Assembly: GCA_009377585.1 (NCBI GenBank)
Contig: WHTS01000042.1
Span: forward strand, 1-46,197
DNA length: 46,197 nucleotides
Direction: 5' to 3'
Origin: Betaproteobacteria bacterium
GTDB lineage: Bacteria; Pseudomonadota; Gammaproteobacteria; Burkholderiales; WYBJ01
Position numbers and translations under genes: made by a program
Part shown: piece by piece, positions 7,476 through 16,237 of the stretch
Layout of the letters: each line of letters starts with the position of its first letter
Numbering within the stretch: the first letter of the stretch is position 1
Notes under the pieces: generated by a model
Databases searched by the model: none
What the model saw: only the letters and a program-made list of their open reading frames with translations
What the model was told of the DNA's origin: nothing

Positions 7476-8783
7476 CTAATACTTGTTTGAAACCGGCAGT
7501 TCCTGCGCCGGGAAGAGCGTGATGATTTTCGCCCCGTCCGGCGTGAGGACCACCTCCTCCTCGATGCGCGCGGCCGAGATCCCGTCGGCCGCCGGGCAGA
7601 ACGTTTCCACTGCGAACACCATGCCGGCCTTGAGCTCGTACGGGTCCTTGAACGAATTCAGGCGCGAGATGAGGGGACGCTCGTGCAGCCCGAGCCCCAG
7701 CCCGTGGCAGAAATTGAGCCCGAACGCCGCCATTTCGGTCTCGAACCCGATCTCGGTGCTCTTGGGGAAAGCCCGCGCCACCTTGTCCGTCGACATTCCG
7801 GGCTCCAGCATGTCGATCGCCCCGTCCATCCATTCGCGCGCCTTTTTGTAGGCGTCGATCTGCGCCGGGCTCGCTTTCCCGACCGCGAAGGTGCGGTAGT
7901 AGCAGGTGCGATAGCCCATGAAGGACTGGATGATGTCGAAGTACGCCTGGTCGCCTGGGCGGATGAGTCGATCGGTGAAGTTGTGCGGATGCGGGCTGCA
8001 GCGCTCGCCGGCGATCGCGTTGATCGCCTCGACGCAATCGGAACCGAGCTCGTAGAGCTTCTTGGTCGCGAGTGCGACGATCTGGCTCTCCTTCACTCCG
8101 GGCTTCAGCGCCTCCATGATGTCCTGGTAGACCCCGTCCACCATGGCCGAGGCCGTGTTGAGCAGCGTGATCTCGTCGTGGCTCTTCACCTCGCGCGCGG
8201 CAAGCATCATCTGCTGCCCGTCGCGCACCTCGATCCCCTGCTTCTGCAATGCGAACAGCATGCCGGGCTCGCACACGTCCAGCCCCAAGGGCATGTCGGC
8301 CACGCCCTCGCGCAGCAGGATGTCCTTGATCTCCTTCGCCGCCGCCTCGAACAGCCCCACCTTGGGCCCGATGGCGCCGCGCATGCCGGGGTTGCCCGCG
8401 AGGCAATGGTCCTCGGCGAGCCAGGGACAGTAGAGCTTGTGATGCCGCGCGGCCGAGCCGAAATCCCACACCCACGGCGTGCCGTTGCCGGTGAGCAGCG
8501 TGTAGCGGATCAGCTTGTCGCGCGCCCACTCGCCGATCACGGTGCTCGATATGTAGCGGATGTTGTGCTGATCGAAGCACAGTATCGCGCCCATACCCGA
8601 TGCGGCCAGCGCCTGGCGGGTGCGGGCGAGCCGGTAGCGGTGCAGGCGCTGGAAATCGACGCGCTCCTCGAAATCGACCTGGCTCACGCCGGGGGCCTGC
8701 AGCGGCCGGTGCCAGCGATGCCCGGGGTTCAGATCGGCTGGATCGACCGGGATTGCCTCGGGGCGCTTGGACCGCTTTGCCAT
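7476..8783 (-). CDS. M24-family (creatinase/prolidase-fold) hydrolase
   Basis: A 435-residue 'pita-bread' fold protein related to Xaa-Pro aminopeptidases, creatinase and DddP-type DMSP lyases. The N-terminal creatinase_N-like domain (about 45-190) includes NIRYIS; the catalytic half is about 200-430. In the motif that normally reads D-x(10)-D, D283 is present but the second position is C294 (GYRTC instead of GYxSD). H360 in CHGLGLG, E393 in AVETF and E408 in RIEEEVVLT are kept. So one of five usual metal ligands is replaced by Cys. AGGAG stands six bases before the ATG. It is probably the first gene of the operon. The substrate is unknown; the ligand change argues against naming it a peptidase. 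Confidence 0.85.
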   Translation of the reverse strand: MAKRSKRPEAIPVDPADLNPGHRWHRPLQAPGVSQVDFEERVDFQRLHRYRLARTRQALAASGMGAILCFDQHNIRYISSTVIGEWARDKLIRYTLLTGNGTPWVWDFGSAARHHKLYCPWLAEDHCLAGNPGMRGAIGPKVGLFEAAAKEIKDILLREGVADMPLGLDVCEPGMLFALQKQGIEVRDGQQMMLAAREVKSHDEITLLNTASAMVDGVYQDIMEALKPGVKESQIVALATKKLYELGSDCVEAINAIAGERCSPHPHNFTDRLIRPGDQAYFDIIQSFMGYRTCYYRTFAVGKASPAQIDAYKKAREWMDGAIDMLEPGMSTDKVARAFPKSTEIGFETEMAAFGLNFCHGLGLGLHERPLISRLNSFKDPYELKAGMVFAVETFCPAADGISAARIEEEVVLTPDGAKIITLFPAQELPVSNKY

Positions 8784-8965
8784 CTGGCTCCTCGCTTACG
8801 TATGTTTTCGTGGTTGCCATTTGCGCACGTCGTCTGTGCTACGGTGGCCCCAGGCAGCGCGCTTCATTCCCGCGCCGCAGACTAGGCAATAAGGGCTGAT
8901 GGGTCAAGGAGGAGGGCGACCGCGCACGGGGCGACTGCGAACAACCTGCTTCAGCATGGAGAAAA

Positions 8966-9100
8966 CCACTCCCCGCCTGACAAGGAGGGGCTGGACGCGA
9001 CAGTGTCGCGGACGGGGTGGTCCTCGATTGAAAACCACACCACCCCGCCTCCTTCGCCGGCACCCCTCCTCATGAGAGGAGGGGAAACACACCACCCCGC
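8966..9100. repeat. Dispersed GC-rich repeat, family A (copy 2)
   Basis: The gap between the divergent M24 and lemA genes (8784-9189) holds CCCGCCTGACAAGGAGGGGC, then TGGACGCGACAGTGTCGCGG next to ACGGGGTGGTC, and a second half with CACACCACCCCGCC and CACCCCTCCTC. The blocks and their order match the copies near 985, 21602 and 35480. The rest of the gap shows no gene and must contain the promoters of both flanking operons, which I cannot place confidently. Confidence 0.8.
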
Positions 9101-9189
9101 CTCGATCCAGACGCGAAATCCGGCCTCGGCCTTGTTTGGGCTACCATCGGCCCTATCTAACAGGCGCTTCGTCCAAGAGGAGTCGATCC

Positions 9190-9849
9190 ATGCGTGTGCG
9201 TCTCGTGCTGCTGGCCTTGATGGCAGTCCTGACCCTTACCGGCTGCGGCTACAACACGTTGCAAAGCACCGACGAGCAGATCAAGGCGTCGTGGGCCGAA
9301 GTGCTCAACCAGTACAAGCGGCGCGCCGATCTCATTCCCAATCTCGTCAACACCGTCAAGGCCTATGCTGCGCACGAGCAGGCGGTGCTGACGGGCGTCA
9401 CCGCAGCGCGTGCGAAAGTGGGCTCGATCCAGGCCACGCCCGAGCTGGTCAACGATCCGGAGGCGTTCGAGAAGTTTCTCGCTGCGCAACGCGAGATGTC
9501 GTCGGCCTTGGCGCGGTTACTGGTGGTGGCCGAGAACTACCCGCAGCTGAAAGCGGACCAGAACTTTCGCGATCTGCAGGCGCAGCTCGAAGGCACGGAA
9601 AACCGCGTCGCCGTGGCGCGCAATCGCTACATCAAGGCGGTGCAGGAGTACAACGTGACCGTGCGCTCGTTTCCGAGCAACCTGACCGCGATGATGTTCG
9701 GCTACAAGACCAAGCCGAGCTTCACCGTGGAGGACGAGAAGGCGATCGCCGAGCCGCCCAAGGTGGACTTCGGCGCGCCGGCCAAACCGCCGGCAGGTGC
9801 ACCGGCGCCGACGCCGGCGCCCGCGCCCGCACCAGTACCCGCGAAGTGA
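9190..9849 (+). CDS. lemA: LemA family lipoprotein
   Basis: A 219-residue LemA-family protein. The N-terminus is a lipoprotein signal (MRVRLVLLALMAVLTLTGC) with the lipobox cysteine at 19, so it is expected to be membrane-anchored facing the periplasm. The family core follows: NQYKRRADLIPNLVNTVKAY, the AVLTGVTAARAKV helix, AENYPQLKADQNF and the invariant-type ENRVAVARNRYIKAVQEYN. The C-terminus is a Pro/Ala tail of about 25 residues. The start at 9190 is supported by AGAGGAG upstream; an in-frame ATG at 9136 would spoil the signal peptide. It is followed by two TPM-domain genes, the usual LemA partner arrangement. Its biochemical role is not established. Confidence 0.93.
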   Translation: MRVRLVLLALMAVLTLTGCGYNTLQSTDEQIKASWAEVLNQYKRRADLIPNLVNTVKAYAAHEQAVLTGVTAARAKVGSIQATPELVNDPEAFEKFLAAQREMSSALARLLVVAENYPQLKADQNFRDLQAQLEGTENRVAVARNRYIKAVQEYNVTVRSFPSNLTAMMFGYKTKPSFTVEDEKAIAEPPKVDFGAPAKPPAGAPAPTPAPAPAPVPAK

Positions 9850-9868
9850 GGCTGCAACGGCTTTCGAA

Positions 9869-10798
9869 GTGAGCATCGCGCTGCGACTGGCAAACCCCGC
9901 CGGTCACTTCCGGGCCGACCGCCGGGCTGCCGGCTTGGTCCTGGTCGCGTGGCTGCTCGTTTTGCTGTGCACGGCGGCGTCGGTGCAGGCGCAGGTCCCC
10001 GTGCCGAAGTTGAGCGCCCGCGTCACCGATCTCACCGGCACGTTGACCGCGGAGCAGCGCCAGGCGCTGGAAACCCGGCTGGCGGAGTTCGAAGCACGCA
10101 AGGGCGCGCAGATCGCAGTCCTGCTGGTGCCGACCACGCAGCCGGAGACCATCGAGCAGTATGCGCGCCGGGTGCTGGACGAGTGGAAGCTCGGCCGCAA
10201 AGACATCGACGACGGCGCGCTGCTGCTGGTCGCGCTGCAGGATCGCAAGCTTCGCATCGAGACCCAATACGGGTTGGAAGGCGTCATGCCCGACGCCATC
10301 GCCAACCGCATCATCGACGAGATCATCACGCCGCGCTTCAAGCAGAAGGATTTCTACGGCGGCATTTCGGCGGGTGTCGAGCGCATGATCGGCGTCGTCG
10401 AGGGCGAACCGTTGCCGCCGCCGCAGGCGAAGGGCGGGCGTTCCGGAAACCGGGGCGGCAACTTCGAGAGCCTGCTGATGATCGGCTTCGCGCTCGTGTT
10501 CGTGGTCGGAGGCGTGCTGCGGGCAATGTTCGGGCGCGTCGGCGGCGCGGCGCTGACCGGAGGCATCGGCGCCGTCATCGCCTGGTTCATCGTCGGCTCG
10601 CTGCTTGCGGCCGGCGCGGTCGCGCTGATCGTCTTCCTGCTGAGCACCGTTTTCGGTGTGGCGGGAATGGGCCGTTCCATGCGTCGCGGCGGCTACTACG
10701 GCGGCGGCTGGGGCGGCGGCGGCTCCTGGGGCGGTGGCGGTGGATGGTCCGGCGGGGGAGGCATGGGCGGAGGCGGCGGAGCCTCCGGTAGCTGGTGA
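9869..10798 (+). CDS. TPM-domain (YgcG-like) membrane protein with Gly-rich tail
   Basis: A TPM-domain protein of about 309 residues. The N-terminal signal sequence (hydrophobic AAGLVLVAWLLVLLC, likely cleavage after VQA) leads to a periplasmic TPM domain at about 48-170 (LTDLTGTLTAEQ-like opening, ARRVLDEWKLGRKDIDDGALLLVA, YGLEGVMPDA). Two closely spaced hydrophobic segments (about 210-260) follow, then a tail of Gly-Gly-Trp/Ser repeats ending SGSW. I chose the GTG at 9869; the only upstream ATG (9797) lies inside lemA and adds an Arg-rich stretch that does not fit a signal peptide, but no strong ribosome site marks either. It lies 19 bases after lemA and is probably co-transcribed. Confidence 0.88.
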   Translation: MSIALRLANPAGHFRADRRAAGLVLVAWLLVLLCTAASVQAQVPVPKLSARVTDLTGTLTAEQRQALETRLAEFEARKGAQIAVLLVPTTQPETIEQYARRVLDEWKLGRKDIDDGALLLVALQDRKLRIETQYGLEGVMPDAIANRIIDEIITPRFKQKDFYGGISAGVERMIGVVEGEPLPPPQAKGGRSGNRGGNFESLLMIGFALVFVVGGVLRAMFGRVGGAALTGGIGAVIAWFIVGSLLAAGAVALIVFLLSTVFGVAGMGRSMRRGGYYGGGWGGGGSWGGGGGWSGGGGMGGGGGASGSW

Positions 10799-10805
10799 GG
10801 CGGCG

Positions 10806-11306
10806 ATGGAGCTTGCGCGCGCACTGAAGCATCTGCTGATCCTGGATCGCATGGCGCTACGCCCGTTTCCGCGCGCGGCGCTGGACCGGATCGAGCACGC
10901 GATCGGCGTCTCCGAACGCTCGCACGGCGGGGAACTGCGCCTGGTGCTGGAAGCCAACATGAGCCCGCTGGAAGTGCTGCGCGGGCGCAGTGCACGCGAC
11001 CGGGCACTGGAGCTTTTTTCGCTACTGAGAGTCTGGGACACCGAGCACAACAGCGGGGTCCTGATCTACCTGCAAATGGTCGATCACCGCATCGAGATCG
11101 TGGCCGATCGCGGCATCAGCCGGCTCGTTGCGCAAAGCGAGTGGGACGCCATCTGCCGGCGCATGGAAAGCGCGTTTCGCGGCGGAGTGTTCGAAGCCGG
11201 CACCGTGGAGGCGATCGGCGAGGTGACGCAGCTTCTGAACCGGCACTTCCCGCCGGGCGAGCACAATCCGGACGAACTGCCCGACCGGCCGGTGATCATC
11301 GTATGA
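10806..11306 (+). CDS. TPM-domain protein, cytoplasmic-type
   Basis: A second TPM-domain protein, 166 residues, without signal peptide or membrane span. Recognisable family features are the ERSHGGELRLVLE strand, RARDRALELFSLLRVWDTEHNSGVLIYL-type core and HRIEIVADRGI. It begins seven bases after the previous stop with TGAGG as a ribosome site, so it is the third gene of the lemA operon. This short form commonly follows the Gly-rich form in proteobacteria. Its function is unknown. Confidence 0.9.
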   Translation: MELARALKHLLILDRMALRPFPRAALDRIEHAIGVSERSHGGELRLVLEANMSPLEVLRGRSARDRALELFSLLRVWDTEHNSGVLIYLQMVDHRIEIVADRGISRLVAQSEWDAICRRMESAFRGGVFEAGTVEAIGEVTQLLNRHFPPGEHNPDELPDRPVIIV

Positions 11307-11428
11307 CGCGAAATTCCGGGCACGTCGGCTGCGGCCTACGCTGGTTCGGAGTTGCAACCGCGCGACAGGGCCGGCAGCGGCGGGCGCTGGAACGCCCCGC
11401 GGCTGCCGCCACGTCTAGCGGAATGGCA

Positions 11429-11434
11429 TAGAAT
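11429..11434 (+). promoter_or_regulatory. Possible -10 element upstream of ku
   Basis: TAGAAT lies 64 bases before the ku start in an otherwise GC-rich gap. No good -35 is visible at 16-18 bases upstream, so this is a weak call. Confidence 0.25.
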
Positions 11435-11498
11435 TCAATCGACTTGCGCTGGATGCGGCACGCAAGCCAACCCCATTCATGGCAACAGGAGGCACCCC

Positions 11499-12425
11499 GT
11501 GGCTGCGCGCTCACTCGCTTCGCTGACCATTGCTTTCGGGCTCGTCTCGATCCCGGTCAAGCTCTATTCCGCGACCCAGGCTTCCGGCGGGGTTCATTTC
11601 AACCTGTTGCACAAGACCTGCGGCTCGCGCCTGCGCCAGCAGTACATGTGCATCAAGGAAGACGTGGTGGTCGAGCGCGCCGAGATGACCAAGGGCTACG
11701 AGTTCGCCAAGGACGAGTACGTGATGTTCACGCCCGAGGAGCTGAAGGAGCTCGAGGAGACCGCCACGCACGCGGTCGAGGTGAGCGAGTTCATTCCCAT
11801 CACCGCGATCGATCCGGTCTATTACGACAAGGCCTATTACCTCGCGCCCGACAAGGGCGGCGCCAAGCCCTATTCGCTGTTCCTCGAAGCGATGCGGCGC
11901 ACCGGGCGCTGCGCGCTCGGCCGCTACGCCGCGCGTGGCAAGCAATACATCGTTCTGCTGCGTCCGACCGAGGACGCGCTGATCATGCAGCAGCTGCTCT
12001 ACGCCGACGAGGTGCGCCGCGCCGCCGATCTGGAAATCGCGCCGGCGGAAGTGCGCGAGCCGGAGCTGAAGCTCGCCACGCAGTTGATCGAACAGATCTC
12101 GAATGACGAATTCCACCCCGAGGCGTACGAGGATACAGTCAAGCAGCGCATCGAGGCGGCCATCGAGCGCAAGGTCGAAGGCAAGGAGATCTCCGTGTCG
12201 GCGCCCCCGTCCGAGACCGGCGGCGCGCAGGTGATCGATCTCATGGAGGCGCTGCGGGCAAGCCTTGGCAAGCAGAAGGCTGCACCCGAGCGGGCGCCCG
12301 CTGCGGCGGCCGAGCGCGCGCCGGCCGCAGCAGCCGAAGCGCGCGGCCGCAAGCCGCCCAAGCGCGCCGGCGCAGCCGGTATCGAATCCGCACCGGCGCC
12401 GGCACGCAAAAGCGCACGCAAGTAA
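11499..12425 (+). CDS. ku: Ku protein, non-homologous end joining
   Basis: A bacterial Ku homodimer subunit of 308 residues that binds DNA double-strand ends and recruits LigD. The core is clear: SLTIAFGLVSIPVKLYSAT at the N-terminus, FNLLHKTCGSRLRQQYMC, YVMFTPEELKELE, IDPVYYDKAYYLAPDKGG, and the dimer core IVLLRPTEDALIMQQLLYADEVR. After about residue 265 there is an Ala/Pro/Lys/Arg-rich extension of about 45 residues, the kind that contacts DNA. The start is GTG at 11499, with AGGAGG seven bases upstream. The frame before it is not homologous. It is followed 10 bases later by a MerR-TPR gene and then ligD. Confidence 0.96.
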   Translation: MAARSLASLTIAFGLVSIPVKLYSATQASGGVHFNLLHKTCGSRLRQQYMCIKEDVVVERAEMTKGYEFAKDEYVMFTPEELKELEETATHAVEVSEFIPITAIDPVYYDKAYYLAPDKGGAKPYSLFLEAMRRTGRCALGRYAARGKQYIVLLRPTEDALIMQQLLYADEVRRAADLEIAPAEVREPELKLATQLIEQISNDEFHPEAYEDTVKQRIEAAIERKVEGKEISVSAPPSETGGAQVIDLMEALRASLGKQKAAPERAPAAAAERAPAAAAEARGRKPPKRAGAAGIESAPAPARKSARK

Positions 12426-12435
12426 TGGCTCCCGC

Positions 12436-13254
12436 ATGGCAGAGTATTCTCTGCGCGAGGTCGTTCAGCTTGCCGGATTGAGCCGCCACATCGTGCGGCG
12501 GCTCGTGCAGGAAGGGATCGTGACCCCGGAGCGGGCGCGCAATCGCGAATATCGCTTCTCCTTCCAGGATGTCATCGTGCTGCGTACCGCGCGCAGCCTC
12601 CATGCCGCCAACATTTCTCCGCGCCGGATCGTGCGCTCGCTCAGGCGGCTGCGCACGCTGCTGCCGGCCGCCATGCCGATGTGCGGGCTGCGAGTGAGCG
12701 CGTTGGGGGCCGATGTGGTCGTGCACGACAGCGACCTCAAGTGGGAGGCCGATTCGGGCCAGCTGCTGCTCGATTTCGATCTCAGGACCGATGCCGGAAC
12801 GCCGCGCGTGATCGAGCGGCGCGCCGCCCAGCCGAGCGATGCCAAGGCCCACTTCGAGACCGCCTGCGGGCTCGAGGACGACGATCCGGAGCGCGCCTGC
12901 ACCCATTACCGCCAAGCGATCGCCTGCGATCGCGCGCACCTCAGCGCGTACATCAATCTCGGCTGCCTGCTGCACGAATCGAAGCGCATGGACGAGGCCG
13001 AGGCCGTGTACGAGCAGGCGCTCGCGGCGTGCGAGGACAGGAGCGTGCTGTGGTTCAACCTCGGCGTGCTGCGCGAGGACCTGGGCCGCACCACCGAGGC
13101 CGTTCACGCCTATCGCAGCGCGCTGCAATCCGATCCCGAGCTGGCCGACGCGCACTACAACATCGCCCGGCTGTATGCCGCGCTCGGGCGCGAGCAGGAC
13201 GCGGTGCGCGCCTACAACGATTATCGACGGTTAGTTCGCGAGGCGCCGCGATGA
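12436..13254 (+). CDS. MerR-type HTH and TPR protein in the NHEJ operon
   Basis: 272 residues. The N-terminus is a MerR-like winged helix (about 1-70: YSLREVVQLAGLSRHIVRRLVQEGIV, then EYRFSFQDVIVLRTARSL). A linker follows, and the second half (about 135-265) carries tandem TPRs: ACTHYRQAIACDRAHLSAYI, LGCLLHESKRMDEAEAVYEQAL, FNLGVLREDLGRTTEAVHAY and YNIARLYAALGREQDAVRAY. It lacks the usual MerR effector domain. It sits between ku and ligD with gaps of 10 and 31 bases, so a role in regulating or scaffolding end joining is a fair inference, not shown by sequence. The ATG at 12436 gives the expected HTH start. Confidence 0.9.
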   Translation: MAEYSLREVVQLAGLSRHIVRRLVQEGIVTPERARNREYRFSFQDVIVLRTARSLHAANISPRRIVRSLRRLRTLLPAAMPMCGLRVSALGADVVVHDSDLKWEADSGQLLLDFDLRTDAGTPRVIERRAAQPSDAKAHFETACGLEDDDPERACTHYRQAIACDRAHLSAYINLGCLLHESKRMDEAEAVYEQALAACEDRSVLWFNLGVLREDLGRTTEAVHAYRSALQSDPELADAHYNIARLYAALGREQDAVRAYNDYRRLVREAPR

Positions 13255-13289
13255 GCCGTGCGGAGCCGGGGCGCAAGGCACCGCGATGA
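13251..13289 (+). other. 12-codon mini-ORF linking the MerR-TPR and ligD genes
   Basis: ATG at 13251 overlaps the stop of the MerR-TPR gene as ATGA. The frame reads MSRAEPGRKAPR and stops at a TGA that overlaps the ligD start, again as ATGA. It could relay ribosomes from one gene to the next. Its translation is unproven. Confidence 0.4.
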
Positions 13290-16207
13290 GACAGTCCGGC
13301 GCCAGTGACGGACGCGGCGCCGATCCGCTTCGGACCTACGCCCGCAAGCGTTCGTTCCAGGCCACACCCGAGCCGCCGCCCGGCACGGCGCCGCGCCACG
13401 ACGGCCCGCTCCTGTTCGTCGTGCAACAGCACGCGGCGCGGCGCCTGCACTGGGATTTTCGCCTCGAAGCGGGGGGCGTGCTGTTGTCGTGGGCGGTGCC
13501 GAACGGTCCCTCGCTCGTAACCGGCGAGAAACGTTTGGCCGTGCGCACCGAGGACCATCCGTTCGACTACGCCTCGTTCGAGGGCGTCATCCCGAAGGGG
13601 CAGTACGGCGCGGGCGAGGTGATCGTCTGGGACACCGGCGTGTATTCGCCCGACGAGCATGGCGAGTACGCATTCGACGATCGCGAAGGGGCCGAGCGGC
13701 GCATCGCGCAAGGGCTCGCGCGCGGCAAGCTCAGCATCTTCCTGCGCGGCCACAAGCTGAAAGGTTCGTTTGCGCTGGTGCGCATGAAGGAAGCGGACAA
13801 GAAAGAAGCGGACAACTGGCTGCTGCTCAAGCATGGCGACCGCTTCTCGCGCGCCGAGCCGCCGGTGACCGATGCGACGCACTCGGTGCTGACGGATGTG
13901 ACGCTGGAAGACCTGACACGGCCCGGTCGCGATGTGTCGCGAATCGAGGCACGACGCCTCACGCCGAGCGGCAAGCGCAGCCCCTTGCCCCGGGGGATGG
14001 CCCCGATGCTGGCCACGCCCGAATCCGAGCCGTTCGACCGGCCGGGGTGGCGCTACGAACCGAAGCTCGACGGCTATCGCGCGTTGGCCGTCATCAAGGA
14101 CGGCGAGGCGCGGCTGCACTCGCGCCGCGGCGGGCTGGATCTCAACAAGCCTTTTCCCGACATTTTGGAGGCGTTGCGCGCCCAGGCGATCGAATCGATG
14201 ATCCTGGACGGCGAGCTGGTCGCCTTCGACGCGCAAGGCCGGCCGTCGTTCCACGCGCTGCAGAATACGGTGCCGGGGCCGAGACCCGGCGGGCGCCACG
14301 CCGATCCGGGTAGCCCGGCGGCCACGTGCGTGCTGTTCTGCTTCGACCTGCTGTATTTCGCCGGCATCGATCTGCGCGAGCGCCCCTACGAGGATCGGCG
14401 CCGTTACCTCGAACAGTGCCTGCTGCCCTCGGCGCAGCTGCAGCTCGTGCACGTGGAAGACGATGGCCTCGCGCTGTATGCGGCCGCCCTCGAAGCGGGC
14501 TTCGAGGGCATGGTGGCCAAGCGCCGGGACAGCAAGTACGAAGCCGGCCGGCGCTCGCGTCAGTGGGTGAAGGTCAAGCGCGTCGATACGTCGGAGTTCG
14601 TGGTCGGCGGCTACACGCGCGGCAAGGGCTGGCGGGCCTCGCAATTCGGCTCCCTGTTGCTCGGCGAGCCGGCCGGGCGGAAGAAGCTCGAGTACGTGGG
14701 GCGCGTCGGCTCGGGCTTCGACGACATGCGGCTCGCCGAGCTCAAGCGCCGCCTGGAGCCGTTGAAGACGGCTACGATGCCGTTCCTCGAGCGGCCGGAC
14801 GAGGTGCAGGGCGCGACCTGGGTGAAACCCGAGACCGTGGTCGAAGTGCGCTATGCCGAGGTGACGCCGCTGGGGCTATTACGCGCGCCGGTGTTCGTGC
14901 GCGTGCGCGACGACAAGCCGGTCGAGGCGACCGGCGCGGCCGTTGAGAGCGCGTCGGCGGACGAAAGCCGCGGCCGCGCACGACGCATGACGGACGAAAG
15001 CGGGCGGCGTGCGATACGCACGAGCGAGCGATCGAGCCGGGCGCGCGAGCCGAAAGCAAAACAAACCGGGCACGCGCCGGATGACATCGCGGCCGTCGTC
15101 GCGCAGCTCGATGGCAAGGCGGCGAGGATGTCGCTCGAAGTGCAGGGCGAGACGATCGCCCTCACCAATCTCGACAAGGTGCTATGGCCCGAGGACCGCG
15201 AGCTCGACCAGCGCGCGTACACCAAGCGGGATTTCATCGGCTACCTCGCGCGCGTGTCGCCCTACATGCTGCCGCATCTCGCCGATCGGCCGCTCACCAT
15301 GATCCGCATGCCGGATGGCATCCACGGCGAGCGCTTCTTCCAGAAGCACTGGGAGCACAAGCTGCCGCGCTTCGTCGAGCGCGTCGAGGTGTTCTCCGAA
15401 TCGAAGAGCGAGCAGCACGAGTACCTCCTGTGCAACAACCTCGTCACCCTGTTGTGGCTGGGACAGATCGGCACGCTCGAATTCCACGTTTGGCATTCGC
15501 GGGCGAACCCGGCGCCCGAGCTCGCCGAGGCGGCGCTCGACTATGCCTCCTCGCTCGAAGCGCTCGAAGCCTCGGTGCTGAACTATCCCGACTACGTCGT
15601 GTTCGATCTCGACCCGTACATCTATTCGGGCAAGGAGAAGAAGGGCGCGGAACCGGAGTTGAACGACGTTGCCTTCGAGCGCGGCAAGGAGGTTGCCTTC
15701 TGGCTGCGCGAGCTGATGCGCTCGATGGCTTTGGAGCCGATCGTGAAGACCTCCGGCAAGACCGGTCTGCACGTCTACCTTCCGATCGTGCGCACCATCG
15801 ACTTCGACGCGGCCCGGGCCGTGTGCGAAGCGATCGGCCGGCATCTCATGCAGCAGCATCCCGACGCCATCACCATGGAATGGAGCACGCGCAAGCGCAC
15901 CGGCAAGATCTTTTTCGATCACAACATGAATGCCCGGGCGAAGACTTTGAACGTCGCCTACTCACCGCGCGGCGTTGCGGGCACCCCGGTATCGATGCCG
16001 TTGACCTGGGAGGAGCTGGAGCGCGCGCACCCACTGGACTTTCGGATGGACAATGTGATCGAGCGGCTGCAGCGTAGCGGGGATCGGTGGCGCGACGCGC
16101 TCAGCGCCAAGCAGGACTTGACGCGCTCGCTGGCCGGTCCGACCGTTGCGGGGCGGAAGTCCGATGGTCGCCCCGGGCGGCGGAGTGGCTCCGGGCGAAA
16201 AGCCTAG
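13286..16207 (+). CDS. ligD: LigD, multifunctional ATP-dependent DNA ligase/polymerase/phosphoesterase
   Basis: 973 residues with the three NHEJ domains in the order phosphoesterase, ligase, polymerase. The PE domain (about 15-185) has QHAARRLHWDFRLE and DYASFEGVIPKGQYGAG. The ligase (about 230-545) has the adenylated Lys at K260 in EPKLDGYR, LDGELVAFD, EGMVAKR and WVKVKR. A low-complexity Arg/Ser linker (about 555-600) leads to an AEP-type polymerase (about 610-940) with DLDP (D774, D776), KTSGKTGLHVYLP and EWSTRKRTGKIFFD. The length suits the three-domain form. With ku and the MerR-TPR gene it makes a self-contained NHEJ operon. The start at 13286 forms ATGA with the preceding mini-ORF. Confidence 0.96.
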   Translation: MRQSGASDGRGADPLRTYARKRSFQATPEPPPGTAPRHDGPLLFVVQQHAARRLHWDFRLEAGGVLLSWAVPNGPSLVTGEKRLAVRTEDHPFDYASFEGVIPKGQYGAGEVIVWDTGVYSPDEHGEYAFDDREGAERRIAQGLARGKLSIFLRGHKLKGSFALVRMKEADKKEADNWLLLKHGDRFSRAEPPVTDATHSVLTDVTLEDLTRPGRDVSRIEARRLTPSGKRSPLPRGMAPMLATPESEPFDRPGWRYEPKLDGYRALAVIKDGEARLHSRRGGLDLNKPFPDILEALRAQAIESMILDGELVAFDAQGRPSFHALQNTVPGPRPGGRHADPGSPAATCVLFCFDLLYFAGIDLRERPYEDRRRYLEQCLLPSAQLQLVHVEDDGLALYAAALEAGFEGMVAKRRDSKYEAGRRSRQWVKVKRVDTSEFVVGGYTRGKGWRASQFGSLLLGEPAGRKKLEYVGRVGSGFDDMRLAELKRRLEPLKTATMPFLERPDEVQGATWVKPETVVEVRYAEVTPLGLLRAPVFVRVRDDKPVEATGAAVESASADESRGRARRMTDESGRRAIRTSERSSRAREPKAKQTGHAPDDIAAVVAQLDGKAARMSLEVQGETIALTNLDKVLWPEDRELDQRAYTKRDFIGYLARVSPYMLPHLADRPLTMIRMPDGIHGERFFQKHWEHKLPRFVERVEVFSESKSEQHEYLLCNNLVTLLWLGQIGTLEFHVWHSRANPAPELAEAALDYASSLEALEASVLNYPDYVVFDLDPYIYSGKEKKGAEPELNDVAFERGKEVAFWLRELMRSMALEPIVKTSGKTGLHVYLPIVRTIDFDAARAVCEAIGRHLMQQHPDAITMEWSTRKRTGKIFFDHNMNARAKTLNVAYSPRGVAGTPVSMPLTWEELERAHPLDFRMDNVIERLQRSGDRWRDALSAKQDLTRSLAGPTVAGRKSDGRPGRRSGSGRKA

Positions 16208-16237
16208 GCTATTCGCGGTTGCGTGAGGCGCCTTCCC

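Noticed and set aside
7476-8783. Calling the M24 protein a DMSP lyase (DddP)
   Set aside because: The general layout is similar, but the motif around the metal site differs (GYRTC) and the likeness is only at fold level, so the substrate cannot be claimed.
13055-14644. Minus-strand open frame of about 529 codons
   Set aside because: It is the antisense shadow of ligD, where phosphoesterase and ligase motifs are unambiguous.
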